This document shows, in pieces, positions 1-8,432 of a stretch of 64,000 bases of DNA. The stretch lies in NCBI RefSeq assembly GCF_900113835.1, contig NZ_FOQV01000007.1, forward strand, positions 69,501-133,500. Direction: 5' to 3'. The notes beneath the pieces were generated by a model. The model did no database searches. It saw only the letters and a program-made list of their open reading frames with translations, and was not told the DNA's origin. How positions within the stretch are numbered: the stretch's first letter is position 1; each line of letters opens with the position of its first letter. The position numbers and the translations under genes are program-made. Source of the DNA: Allobosea sp. OK403. Its GTDB lineage: Bacteria > Pseudomonadota > Alphaproteobacteria > Rhizobiales > Beijerinckiaceae.

Positions 1-1012
1 CGTGGTGCAGCTGTTCTATGGCTGGCTCGACAATTTCGTCGCCGCCAAATTCATCCAGCCGCTGCCGCGCGACGCATTTCCGCCGGCGATGATCGAGAAG
101 GAATTCTATCCGATCGTCTCCGCGATGAAGCGCGATGGCGAGTATTACGGCCTGCCGACCGCGGTGCGCTCGCTGGCGCTGTTCTACAACAAGAAGCTGT
201 TCCAGGAGGCCGGGCTTGATCCCGCCAAGCCGCCAGCGACGATCGACGAACTTCTCGACATGGCCAAGAAGACGACCAAGCGGGACGCTGCCGGCAACAT
301 GCTCTCGGCCGGCATCACGCTCGATTTCCCCGGGCAGGATTATCATTGGTGGCGCGAGACGCTGCTGCGCCAGAATGGCGGCGCGCCTTATAGCGACGAC
401 AACCGGAAGGTCACTTATGACAGCGAGGCCGGCGCCAAGTCCCTGAACTGGTATGCCGATCTCCAGCGCGTCCACAAGGTCGGCCAGGTCGGCTTCATGG
501 ATGAAGGACAGGCCGCCTTCCGCGCCGGCCGCGCCGCAATGACCATCGACGGCTCGTTCCGGCTCGGCGGGTTCGGGGCGATCAAGGCCTTCGAATGGGG
601 CGTCGCCGAACTGCCGGCAGGCGCTGACGGCAAGAAGGCGAACTTCGCCAGCTACTGGGTCAATGCCATCACTGCCAAGCCGACCGGCGAGAAGCTCGAA
701 GCCGCCAAGAAGTTCATGGCCTTCGTCACCTCGCCCGAGGCGATGCAGCTCTGGCTCGAGACTGTCGGGGAACTGCCGGCCCGCAAGGCCGCGGCCGAGA
801 CCGAGAAAAACCTGAATCACCCGATCTACGGGCCCTTCCTCAAGGCGCTGAACTATTCCTATGCCACGGTCTTCGTCGACGAGATGGGCCAGCGCCAGGT
901 CTCGCTCGACATGATCAACCGCGTACTGATCCAGAACCAGGACGCCAAGGCCTCGCTCGCTGAGGCGGCCAAGGCCGAACAGGCGATCCTCGACAAGTTC
1001 TACAAGAAGTAG
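1..1012 (+). CDS. Sugar ABC transporter substrate-binding protein, family 1 (5' partial)
   Basis: The reading frame is open from the left window edge to the TAG at 1010-1012. About 336 residues of the mature protein are visible; the signal peptide and N-terminal lobe start lie outside. The sequence reads as a periplasmic family-1 (MalE/UgpB-like) binding protein: the stretch YYGLPTAVRSLALFYNKKLF is the usual hinge segment, followed by a WADL-type helix and a typical C-terminal lobe ending in ILDKFYKK. It would capture a sugar or sugar conjugate in the periplasm and hand it to the two permeases that follow. A palindromic element (1036-1178) separates it from the permease genes and may set the binding protein to permease ratio. 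Substrate is inferred only from neighbours (ASL-like lyase, PfkB kinase, SIS protein), which suggest an amino sugar or sugar-amino-acid conjugate. Confidence 0.88.
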   Translation, partial: VVQLFYGWLDNFVAAKFIQPLPRDAFPPAMIEKEFYPIVSAMKRDGEYYGLPTAVRSLALFYNKKLFQEAGLDPAKPPATIDELLDMAKKTTKRDAAGNMLSAGITLDFPGQDYHWWRETLLRQNGGAPYSDDNRKVTYDSEAGAKSLNWYADLQRVHKVGQVGFMDEGQAAFRAGRAAMTIDGSFRLGGFGAIKAFEWGVAELPAGADGKKANFASYWVNAITAKPTGEKLEAAKKFMAFVTSPEAMQLWLETVGELPARKAAAETEKNLNHPIYGPFLKALNYSYATVFVDEMGQRQVSLDMINRVLIQNQDAKASLAEAAKAEQAILDKFYKK

Positions 1013-1035
1013 GGCGAGTTTCCTCGGAACCGCAT

Positions 1036-1178
1036 CGTCTTTCCGGACAAGTGGCCCTCGGGTCCGGCCTTCGGCCGGCCCAGGGACAGGCTCCGCCGAG
1101 CCGATCCGGAATCCATCTTAGAGATCCGGAACCCTCCGATGGATTCCGGGCCTCCGCTTCGCTCCGCCCGGAATGACG
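1036..1178. repeat. Intercistronic palindromic element (CGTC-TTCCGG family)
   Basis: The outer arms CGTCTTTCCGG (from 1036) and CCGGAATGACG (to 1178) are inverted repeats. Inside lie a second pair, CCGGAATCCATC / GATGGATTCCGG, and a GGCCTTCGGCCGGCC hairpin. The element fills most of the 215 bp between the binding-protein gene and the first permease gene. In the transcript it would fold into a long imperfect stem. Related elements occur at 39923 and 51963. It probably stabilises or attenuates the mRNA after the binding protein; this role is inferred from position. Confidence 0.7.
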
Positions 1179-1227
1179 TGGCGGGGCGAGCCAAAACAGT
1201 TTCCCCGTAGAGTCAGATCTCGTCGCG

Positions 1228-2154
1228 ATGAGCATGCCAATCCAACAGGAAACCTCCGGCGGCCGCTTTTGGGGCGGGCTCTCGCTGCGCCGGAAGCAGG
1301 TCGTCTGGGCCTGGACCTTCCTGGCCGTCCCGATTCTGTTCTATGCGCTGATCCGCTTCTATCCGACCGTCGAGGCGTTCTATCTGTCGACGACCAATTG
1401 GAACCTGTTCTCCAAGCCCGGCTTCGTCGGGCTGGCGAACTTCCAGCGGCTTTGGGCCGATGTCGTGTTCTGGCAGGTCTTCCGCAACACCGTGCTCTAT
1501 CTCGCCATCGGCACGCCGGTGAGCCTGATCCTGGCCTTCACCATCGCCTATCACCTCGACCGCGTCCGCTTCCTGCACGGCTTCATCCGGGCGCTCTATT
1601 TCCTGCCCTTCCTGACGACGGCGGCCGCCATGGCCTGGGTCTGGCGCTGGTTCTATCAGCCGGTGCCGATCGGCATGATCAACGATCTGCTCTCAAGTTT
1701 CGGCCTGCCGCAGCAGCCCTTCCTGCGCTCGACCAGCCAGGCTCTGCCTTCGGTGCTGGCGCCGGCGATCTGGGCGGGCTTAGGCTTCCAGGTGGTGATC
1801 TTCCTCGCTGGCCTGCGCGCCATCCCCAACACCTATTACGAGGCGGCCCGCATCGACGGCGTCTCCAATCTGACGATCCTGCGCCGGATCACGATTCCCC
1901 TGCTGAAGCCGACGATCATCTTCCTGGTGGTGTTCTCCTCGATCGGCTTCCTGCGCATCTTCGACCAGGTTTACAACATGACGAGCGGCGATCCCGGCGG
2001 GCCTTTGAACGCCACCAAGCCGCTGGTGCTGATGATCTACCAGACCGCCTTCTCCTCCTTCGAGATGGGCTATGCGGCGGCGCAGACGGTGGTGCTTTTC
2101 CTCGTCCTGCTCGCCGTCTCCTTCCTGCAATTGCGCCTGCTGAGGGACCGCTGA
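1228..2154 (+). CDS. Sugar ABC transporter permease (MalF/UgpA type)
   Basis: A 308-residue inner-membrane permease. A short cytoplasmic N-terminus (to about residue 28) is followed by six hydrophobic segments. The conserved EAA loop reads EAARIDGVSNLTILRRITIP around residues 205-225 and contacts the ATPase. Length and topology fit the UgpA/LacF group, which pairs with a MalG-type partner; the next gene supplies that partner with a one-base stop/start overlap. The ATG at 1228 follows the palindromic element directly. An in-frame upstream extension is not needed for any domain. Substrate is not readable from the permease itself. Confidence 0.9.
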   Translation: MSMPIQQETSGGRFWGGLSLRRKQVVWAWTFLAVPILFYALIRFYPTVEAFYLSTTNWNLFSKPGFVGLANFQRLWADVVFWQVFRNTVLYLAIGTPVSLILAFTIAYHLDRVRFLHGFIRALYFLPFLTTAAAMAWVWRWFYQPVPIGMINDLLSSFGLPQQPFLRSTSQALPSVLAPAIWAGLGFQVVIFLAGLRAIPNTYYEAARIDGVSNLTILRRITIPLLKPTIIFLVVFSSIGFLRIFDQVYNMTSGDPGGPLNATKPLVLMIYQTAFSSFEMGYAAAQTVVLFLVLLAVSFLQLRLLRDR

Positions 2155-2996
2155 TGACCGCGCTGTCCCTCGCCCTGCCCAGCCGTTTCCAACCGGGCCG
2201 CATCGCCATCTGGCTGCTGCTGCTCGCGGGCGGCCTGGTGATGATCACGCCGCTGCTCTTCATGTTCTCGACCTCGCTGAAGGACGCCTCCGAGGTCTAT
2301 GATCTCAGATTGGTGCCGGCCCATCCGACGCTCGACAACTATGTCACGGTGCTGTCCGACGGGCGCTTCCTGCGCTGGTTCGGCAATTCTCTGGGCATCG
2401 CCACGGCGGTGACGTTGTCGAACGTCTTTTTCGACAGCCTGGTCGGCTACACCCTGGCGAAATTCCGGTTCCGCGGGCGCTACATCGTCTTCCTGGCGAT
2501 CCTCTCGACCCTGATGATCCCGACCGAGATGCTGGTCATTCCCTGGTACGTCATGGCCCGGAATTTCGGCTGGCTCGACACCTATTGGGGCATCATGTTC
2601 CCGGGTATGATGACGGCCTTCGGCACCTTCCTGATGAAGCAGTTCTTCGAGACGGTGCCCGACGACTTCCTCGAAGCCGCCCGCGTCGATGGGCTCAACG
2701 AATTTTCGATCTTCTGGCGCATCGCCATGCCGCTGGTGACGCCGGCGCTCTCGGCGCTCGCGATCTTCACCTTCCTGAGCAACTGGACGGCCTTCATCTG
2801 GCCGCTGATCGTGACGACCAGCAAGGAACTCTACACGCTGCCCGTCGGCCTCTCGAGCTTCGCCGTGGAGTCGCAGATCCAGTGGGAGCTGATCATGACG
2901 GGCGCGGCGCTCGCGACGCTGCCGACGCTGACGGTCTTCCTCGTGCTGCAGCGCTACATCGTGCGCGGCGTGGTGATGGCCGGTCTGAAGGGTTGA
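2154..2996 (+). CDS. Sugar ABC transporter permease (MalG/UgpE type)
   Basis: A 280-residue inner-membrane permease. The ATG at 2154 overlaps the TGA of the previous gene (ATGA), so translation is coupled. A longer frame is open upstream but lies inside the previous gene in another frame, so I reject it. There are six predicted membrane segments. The MalG-type EAA loop (EAARVDGLNEFSIFWRIAMP) lies about two-thirds along the protein. The C-terminus IVRGVVMAGLKG is characteristic of this family, ending in the usual GA/GLKG. It forms the heterodimeric channel with the 1228 product and is energised by the ATPase at 4518. Confidence 0.91.
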   Translation: MTALSLALPSRFQPGRIAIWLLLLAGGLVMITPLLFMFSTSLKDASEVYDLRLVPAHPTLDNYVTVLSDGRFLRWFGNSLGIATAVTLSNVFFDSLVGYTLAKFRFRGRYIVFLAILSTLMIPTEMLVIPWYVMARNFGWLDTYWGIMFPGMMTAFGTFLMKQFFETVPDDFLEAARVDGLNEFSIFWRIAMPLVTPALSALAIFTFLSNWTAFIWPLIVTTSKELYTLPVGLSSFAVESQIQWELIMTGAALATLPTLTVFLVLQRYIVRGVVMAGLKG

Positions 2997-3000
2997 TCCG

Positions 3001-4518
3001 ATGAGTAAACATGCAGATCCGCGCCTGAGCGATACCTCCGTCTTCCCCGATCCGGTCTACAAGGAAACGGTGCTGCGCCCGCTTTTTGATGGGGCCAAGA
3101 CGCATCATGTCGAGGGTTTCCGCGCCATCGATCGCGCTCATCTCGTCATGCTGATGGAGGCTGGCATCCTGCCGCGCGAGACCGCCGGCCGGATCGCCAG
3201 GGCGCTCGATGAGATCGACGCTGAGATCGACCCGGCCGCGCTGAGTTATACCGGCGAGGTCGAGGATTTCTTCTTCCTGATCGAAGCGGAGCTGCGCAAG
3301 CGGCTCAGCCCCGACGACACCGGCCGTCTGCACACCGGCCGCTCGCGCAACGACATCGACCATACCTTGTTCAAGCTGGCGCTGAAGCCGCGCCTCGACG
3401 GGCTTGCGATTAAGCTGCGCGCGCTGATCGCCGCGACGCTGATCTTGGCCGAGCGCGAGAAGGCGACGCTGATCGTCGCCTACACCCATGGTCAGCCGGC
3501 CCAGCCGACGACCTTCGGGCATTATCTGGCGGCGGCCATCGAGGTGATGCTGCGCGACCATGAGCGATTGATGCAGGCGCGCGACTTGCTCGACCTTTCG
3601 CCGATGGGCGCGGCCGCGATCACCACCTCCGGATTCCCGCTCGACCGGGCCCGCGTCGCGCATCTCCTGGGTTTCGCCGCACCGCTGGAAAACTCCTATG
3701 GCTGCATCGCCGCGATCGACTATGTCACCGCGACCTATAGCGCGGTCGAACTGGTCTTCCTGCATCTCGGCCGGTTGATCCAGGACCTGCAGGTCTGGAC
3801 CGCCTTCGAGGTCGGCCAGCTCTATGTGCCCAACGCCTTCGTGCAGATCTCCTCGATCATGCCGCAGAAGCGCAATCCGGTGCCGATCGAACATCTGCGC
3901 CATCTCTCTTCGCAGGCGATGGCGCGCGCCCGGCTGGTCCGGGACGTCGTCCACAACACCCCTTTCACCGATATGAACGACGCGGAAGGCGAGACCAACG
4001 AGGCCGGCTACCAGGCCTTCGCCACGGGCGAGCGCGTGCTCGATCTGCTCGCCGCGCTGCTGCCATCGATGAGCGTCGACGGCCGCCGCGTCGCCGAGAA
4101 CATCCGCCGCTCCTGCATCACCATCACCGAACTCGCCGATACGCTGGTGCGTCGCGAGGGGCTCTCCTTCCGCGCCGCGCATGAGATTGCAGCCAGCGTC
4201 GCGCGCGCCGTCGTCGCGCTCGACGGCGATCTACCGCGTGATGGCTATGCCCCCTTCCTTGAGGCCTTCCGCCATCACACCGGCCGTGAGCCGGCGCTGA
4301 CGGCAGGCGATTTCGCGGGCGTGGTCTCACCGGAAAACTTCGTCGCGGTGCGTGAGCGCTTCGGCGGGCCGGGACCGCAGGCGCTGGGCAAGGCGCTGGC
4401 GGGCTATCGCACCAAACTCGATGCGGCCGATGGCGCTGCAGGCGACATCGCCAGGCGCGAACAAGCCGCGCGGCAGGAACTCGACGCGGCCTTCGCCGCT
4501 CTGATGGAAACGGCGTAA
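3001..4518 (+). CDS. Argininosuccinate-lyase-like protein in a sugar transport operon
   Basis: A 505-residue member of the fumarase/aspartase superfamily, longer than housekeeping ArgH (about 460-470). Landmarks are HTGRSRNDID near residue 112, the TYTHGQPAQP-type second block near 160, and the flexible loop SSIMPQKRNP at residues 284-293, whose Ser is the expected general base region. Family members remove fumarate (or a related acid) from N-succinyl-type compounds by beta-elimination. Several positions differ from normal ArgH: the motif before the Ser is QISS rather than TGSS, and the GRSRND motif continues IDH rather than QVA. It sits 4 bp after a sugar permease and overlaps the ATPase start by one base. 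This argues for a dedicated lyase on an imported compound rather than arginine synthesis. The substrate is unknown. Confidence 0.82.
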   Translation: MSKHADPRLSDTSVFPDPVYKETVLRPLFDGAKTHHVEGFRAIDRAHLVMLMEAGILPRETAGRIARALDEIDAEIDPAALSYTGEVEDFFFLIEAELRKRLSPDDTGRLHTGRSRNDIDHTLFKLALKPRLDGLAIKLRALIAATLILAEREKATLIVAYTHGQPAQPTTFGHYLAAAIEVMLRDHERLMQARDLLDLSPMGAAAITTSGFPLDRARVAHLLGFAAPLENSYGCIAAIDYVTATYSAVELVFLHLGRLIQDLQVWTAFEVGQLYVPNAFVQISSIMPQKRNPVPIEHLRHLSSQAMARARLVRDVVHNTPFTDMNDAEGETNEAGYQAFATGERVLDLLAALLPSMSVDGRRVAENIRRSCITITELADTLVRREGLSFRAAHEIAASVARAVVALDGDLPRDGYAPFLEAFRHHTGREPALTAGDFAGVVSPENFVAVRERFGGPGPQALGKALAGYRTKLDAADGAAGDIARREQAARQELDAAFAALMETA

Positions 4519-5594
4519 TGGCGGGTATCGAACTTCAAGGGCTGGTCAAGCGCTATGGCGCGACGCAGGTCGTCCACGGCATCGACCTCACTGTCGCCGA
4601 TGGCGAGTTCGTCGTCTTCGTCGGCCCCTCCGGCTGCGGCAAGTCGACGACCTTGCGCATGATCGCGGGGCTTGAGGACATCGACGGCGGGCAGATCAGC
4701 ATCGGCGGCAAGGTCGTGAACCGGCTGGAGCCGAAGGATCGCAACATCGCGATGGTGTTCCAGAACTATGCGATCTATCCGCATATGAGCGTCGCCGAGA
4801 ATATCGGCTTCGGCCTCCATACCGCCAAGCTCGACAAGGCCGAGAAGCGCAAGCGGGTCGAGCAGGTCGCCGGCATTCTCGGGCTGGAGCCGTTGCTGGA
4901 GCGCAGGCCCTCGGCCTTGTCCGGCGGCCAGCGCCAGCGCGTCGCCATCGGCCGCGCCATGGTGCGCGATCCCACGGTCTTCCTCTTCGACGAGCCGCTC
5001 TCGAACCTCGACGCGCAATTGCGCGCGCAGATGCGGCTGGAGATCAAGCGCCTGCACCAGCGGCTCGGCACCACCATCGTCTTCGTCACGCATGACCAGG
5101 TCGAGGCGATGACCCTGGCCGATCGCATCGTCGTGATGCGCGATGGCCGCATCCTTCAGGTCGGCGCGCCGATGGAGCTTTATGAGAAGCCCGCCGATGT
5201 CTTCACCGCCCGCTTCATCGGCTCTCCGACCATGAATGTCCTGCCCGGCCGGGTGGCGACCCAGGCCGGCATCGCGACGCTTGCCCTGGGCGAGAAGCCT
5301 GTCGTTTTGCCCGCCACCGCCGGAACAGTCCCTGCGGATGTCCTTGTCGGCGTCAGGCCGCAGCAATTGCGCGTTCTGGCGGGCGACGATCCGGCCGATC
5401 TCGTGCTCAGCGGCACCGTGGCGGTGATCGAGCCGCTCGGTTCCGAGACCTTCGTCCATGTCGAGTTCGGCGGCGGGTTGATCCTGGCCTCGGCTCCCGC
5501 CAAGTCGCCGCCTGCTGTCGGCGAGGCCGTGCGGCTTGGCGCAACTGTTGCCGCCCTGACGCTGTTCGATGCCGTAAGCGAGCGCGCGCTATGA
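4518..5594 (+). CDS. Sugar ABC transporter ATP-binding protein (UgpC/MsmK type)
   Basis: A 358-residue cytoplasmic ATPase. Walker A GPSGCGKST is at residues 36-44, the Q-loop in VFQNYAIYPHMSV, the signature LSGGQRQR near 135-142, Walker B VFLFDEP near 155-161, and the switch His in FVTHDQ near 193. The C-terminal third is an OB-fold (TOBE) regulatory domain typical of MalK/UgpC. The start overlaps the stop of the lyase gene (TAATG). It drives the permease pair at 1228 and 2154. ATPases of this group are often shared between importers, but this one is genetically locked into the operon. Confidence 0.93.
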   Translation: MAGIELQGLVKRYGATQVVHGIDLTVADGEFVVFVGPSGCGKSTTLRMIAGLEDIDGGQISIGGKVVNRLEPKDRNIAMVFQNYAIYPHMSVAENIGFGLHTAKLDKAEKRKRVEQVAGILGLEPLLERRPSALSGGQRQRVAIGRAMVRDPTVFLFDEPLSNLDAQLRAQMRLEIKRLHQRLGTTIVFVTHDQVEAMTLADRIVVMRDGRILQVGAPMELYEKPADVFTARFIGSPTMNVLPGRVATQAGIATLALGEKPVVLPATAGTVPADVLVGVRPQQLRVLAGDDPADLVLSGTVAVIEPLGSETFVHVEFGGGLILASAPAKSPPAVGEAVRLGATVAALTLFDAVSERAL

Positions 5595-6538
5595 AGGGCG
5601 GACGCAATCTCGTCCTCAGCATTGGCCGGCTCTATTGCGATCTCGTCTTCCGCGGGCTGGAGGCGCTGCCCAGGCTCGGCGAGGAGCGCTTTGCCAAGGA
5701 GGTTTCGGTCGTGCCTGGCGGTGGCGGCTTCATCACGGCGGCCCATCTGGCGTCGCTGGGCGAGCGGGCGGCGCTGCTCGCGCGCATTGGAACCGATCCC
5801 TTGTCGGAGGCTATCGCACCGGCTCTGCAGCAGAGCGGTGTCGATCTGCGCTGGCTCGAGCGGGCGCCCGATGCCGGGCCGCAACCCACCGTGGTGATGG
5901 TGCAAGCAGGCGAACGCGCCTTCCTGTCGCGCCGGGCCGGCAAGGCGCGGCCCACCACGCTCGAAGCCGCCCTGGCGAATGCCGAGGCGCGCCATCTGCA
6001 TATCGCCGAATTCGCGACGCTCGCCGAGAGTCCGGAACTGGTCTCGCTCGCCAAGCTCGCAGGCCTCACCGTCTCGCTTGATCCGAGCTGGGACGACGCC
6101 CTGATCCACGATCCCGATCTGGTCCTGCGCTCGACCGGCACCGATATCTTCCTGCCCAACGCCTCCGAGGCCCGGGCGATTGCCGGTTGCGAGGATCTCG
6201 ACCAGGCGGGCCGCCGGCTCGCCCGTCATTTCCCCGTCGTTGTCATCAAGGATGGTGCGGCCGGTGCGCGCCTGTTCCAGCGCGAGCAGAGTTTGAACCT
6301 GCCCGCGCCACAGGGCGGCCCGGTTCTCGACACGACCGGCGCGGGTGATGCTTTCAATGCCGGCTTCGTCGCGGCCTGGATCGCGGGCCGTCCACCGAGC
6401 CAGGCCCTTGCCGAGGGGATCGCGTGCGGGACGCTGTCTGTCCAGGGGGTGGGCGGCGCCGGTGTGCGGCTCGCTCGTGGCCGGGTCGCCGCTATCAGCA
6501 AGACGCTGCTCGAGGAGCATGGTCGCATCGATGCCTGA
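5591..6538 (+). CDS. PfkB-family carbohydrate kinase
   Basis: A 315-residue ribokinase-like kinase. The N-terminal VPGGGGFITAAHLASLG block is the family substrate-binding segment. The C-terminal signature DTTGAGDAFNAGF (about residues 247-259) carries the catalytic Asp and the anion hole. The start overlaps the ATPase stop by four bases (ATGA). It should phosphorylate the imported sugar moiety with ATP in the cytoplasm. A PfkB kinase followed by a SIS-domain enzyme is the arrangement of Amadori-compound pathways such as FrlD/FrlB, and also of some amino-sugar pathways. Which sugar is used cannot be told from sequence. Confidence 0.88.
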   Translation: MKGGRNLVLSIGRLYCDLVFRGLEALPRLGEERFAKEVSVVPGGGGFITAAHLASLGERAALLARIGTDPLSEAIAPALQQSGVDLRWLERAPDAGPQPTVVMVQAGERAFLSRRAGKARPTTLEAALANAEARHLHIAEFATLAESPELVSLAKLAGLTVSLDPSWDDALIHDPDLVLRSTGTDIFLPNASEARAIAGCEDLDQAGRRLARHFPVVVIKDGAAGARLFQREQSLNLPAPQGGPVLDTTGAGDAFNAGFVAAWIAGRPPSQALAEGIACGTLSVQGVGGAGVRLARGRVAAISKTLLEEHGRIDA

Positions 6539-7556
6539 AGCACTTCTGACGAGCGAGGCCGCCGAGGCCGCCCTGGTCGCCGAAAGGCAGATCACGGGCA
6601 ATGCCGTGGTCATGGCACAGCTTGGCGAGCGCTTGCGCCGGCAAAGACCCGCCTTCGTCGCGAGCTGTGCGCGCGGCTCGTCGGACCATGCCGCGACCTA
6701 TGGCAAATATCTGATCGAGCGGACCTTGGGCTTGCCGGTGGCGTCGCTCGGCCCGAGCCTCGCCTCGGTCTATGGCGGCAAGCTCGATCTCTCCGGCGCG
6801 TTGTTCATCGCCGTCTCGCAATCCGGCCATAGCCCCGACGCCTTGCGCTTGACCGAGGCGGCCAAGCGCGGCGGCGCGCTGGTGGTGGGCTTCGTCAATG
6901 ACGAGGCGTCGCCGCTGGCGGGTCTGGTCGATGTGCTGATTCCGTTGCGGGCGGGGCCGGAGAAAAGCGTCGCCGCGACGAAGAGCTTCCTCGCCACCTG
7001 CATCGCCTTCCTTCATCTCACGGCGGCCTGGAGCCAGGACGAGGCGCTCGTCTCTGCCTTGGAGCAGGCGCCGCGGCGGCTCACTGAGGCGGGCGATTGC
7101 GACTGGTCGCCCATGTTCTCGGGGCTGAAGGATGCCGCCAGCCTCTATGTGATCGGCCGAGGCCTCGGTCTCGGCATCGCACAGGAAATGGCGCTGAAGT
7201 TCAAGGAGACCTGCCGCATCCACGCCGAAGCCTTCAGCGCGGCTGAGGTGCTGCATGGCCCCTTGGCGCTGGTCGGCCCCGGCTTCCCGGCGATCGTGCT
7301 CGATCCTGCCGATGAGGGGCGCGACAGCACCTTGTCCGTCGCGGCGGCGCTCGCGCGCTTCGGCGCCGAGATCGCCTATGCCGGACATGGCTCGAATCTC
7401 GGCACAGCCCTGCCGATGCCGCCTGACGTCTCTGCCGCGCTCGCCCCGCTGGTCCAGGCGCGGGCTTTCTATGGCGGCATTGCCGCGCTTGCGGTCGCGC
7501 GCGGGCTCGATCCCGACAATCCCCCGCATCTCAACAAGGTGACCCGGACGCTCTGA
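6531..7556 (+). CDS. SIS-domain protein, GlmS-isomerase/NagB-II-like aldose-ketose isomerase or deaminase
   Basis: A 341-residue protein with two SIS domains and no glutaminase domain. The first SIS domain carries SCARGSSDHA and AVSQSGHSPD; the second carries the GRG, ALKFKET and AEVLHGPL blocks. The C-terminus DPDNPPHLNKVTRTL is the phosphosugar-site tail of GlmS-like proteins. Proteins of this build deaminate glucosamine-6-phosphate (NagB-II) or split fructosamine-6-phosphates (FrlB-like). I chose ATG 6531, which overlaps the kinase stop; ATG 6519 is also possible, and longer frames run inside the kinase gene. It probably completes the pathway by releasing ammonia or an amino acid and yielding a fructose or glucose phosphate. 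Confidence 0.86.
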   Translation: MPEALLTSEAAEAALVAERQITGNAVVMAQLGERLRRQRPAFVASCARGSSDHAATYGKYLIERTLGLPVASLGPSLASVYGGKLDLSGALFIAVSQSGHSPDALRLTEAAKRGGALVVGFVNDEASPLAGLVDVLIPLRAGPEKSVAATKSFLATCIAFLHLTAAWSQDEALVSALEQAPRRLTEAGDCDWSPMFSGLKDAASLYVIGRGLGLGIAQEMALKFKETCRIHAEAFSAAEVLHGPLALVGPGFPAIVLDPADEGRDSTLSVAAALARFGAEIAYAGHGSNLGTALPMPPDVSAALAPLVQARAFYGGIAALAVARGLDPDNPPHLNKVTRTL

Positions 7557-7650
7557 GCCGGATTGGCCGCGCATGGAGCACTTCCGACGCAAGCCGACAA
7601 AACCGTCCAATCACGGCCGGGCCATTCGCGTTAGCTCGGGACCATCTCGA

Positions 7651-8391
7651 ATGATGGAACAGCGGCTGATGTCCTCAGGAATTCTTCTTCTCAATCGGGC
7701 CGGCGATGCGCCGCTCGCCACGCCCTTCCGGTCGGCCGAGCTGGGCGCGAACGACCCCTTCGGCGCCGGGCGCGAGATCGCCTGGACGGGGCCTGACGCC
7801 ATGGCTGCCGGCCGGGTGACTCTGGCAGGAGCCTATGAGAGCGCAGCGTTTCCGCATACCGAATTCGTCGTGGTCGTCGCCGGCCATCTGCGTCTTGCCG
7901 AGCCCGGCAAGGCCGCCCTGGAGCTTTCGCCCGGCCGCGGTGCCGTGATCGCGCGCGCAACCGCGTTGAAGGCCGAGGCTGCACCCGGCACGCGCCTTGT
8001 TTTCTGCGCTGCGACCGGCACATCTTCGGCGGTGCCGGGTCTGCAGGAGATCCTGGCGGACGCGCCGCTTTCGCCCTCCGCTGCACCGCCGGCCGAGGCG
8101 CTGGTCGGGCCGACGCCGCAGTGCCGCAGCTTCAACGCCTTCACCGACGAGGCCACGCGCTTCCGCGCCGGTACTTGGGATTCGACGCCCTATCGCCGGA
8201 TTTTGCGCCCGCACCGCCTCAACGAGCTGATGCATGTGGTGGCGGGCAGCATCGATCTGACCGGGCCGGATGGAACCGTCACGCGCGTCGATCAAGGCGA
8301 CAGCGTCTTTGTCGCCCATGGCGCGCCCTGCGCCTGGGACAGCAGCGTTCATGTCGCCAAATTCTATGTCGTGCAGGAGGTCGCCGGCTGA
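7651..8391 (+). CDS. Bicupin protein (cupin_3/DUF861-like)
   Basis: About 246 residues forming two cupin barrels. The first is centred on the segment FPHTEFVVVVAGHLRL (about residues 68-84). The second (ILRPHRLNELMHVVAGSIDLTG, DQGDSVFVAHGAPCAWDSS) retains candidate His/Glu metal ligands. The family includes ureidoglycolate- and ethanolamine-related metabolic cupins and small sensory proteins. Start: ATG 7651 or 7669 are both acceptable. An upstream ATG at 7573 adds a basic stretch unlike a cupin and has no clear ribosome-binding site. It lies 94 bp after the SIS gene and 41 bp before the GNAT gene, so it may be the tail of the sugar operon. Function unknown. Confidence 0.7.
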   Translation: MMEQRLMSSGILLLNRAGDAPLATPFRSAELGANDPFGAGREIAWTGPDAMAAGRVTLAGAYESAAFPHTEFVVVVAGHLRLAEPGKAALELSPGRGAVIARATALKAEAAPGTRLVFCAATGTSSAVPGLQEILADAPLSPSAAPPAEALVGPTPQCRSFNAFTDEATRFRAGTWDSTPYRRILRPHRLNELMHVVAGSIDLTGPDGTVTRVDQGDSVFVAHGAPCAWDSSVHVAKFYVVQEVAG

Positions 8392-8432
8392 GCGTCAGCG
8401 CTCGCGCCGCGGTCCCGGCCCTGGAGTCCGTC

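Noticed and set aside
1173..2153. Upstream extension of the MalG-type permease frame
   Set aside because: It runs through the first permease gene in another frame. The true start is the ATGA overlap at 2154.
3001..4518. Housekeeping argH
   Set aside because: Operon context, length and motif changes argue for a dedicated lyase; I cannot exclude that it complements ArgH.
6531..7556. glmS
   Set aside because: There is no N-terminal glutaminase domain, so it cannot be glucosamine-6-phosphate synthase.
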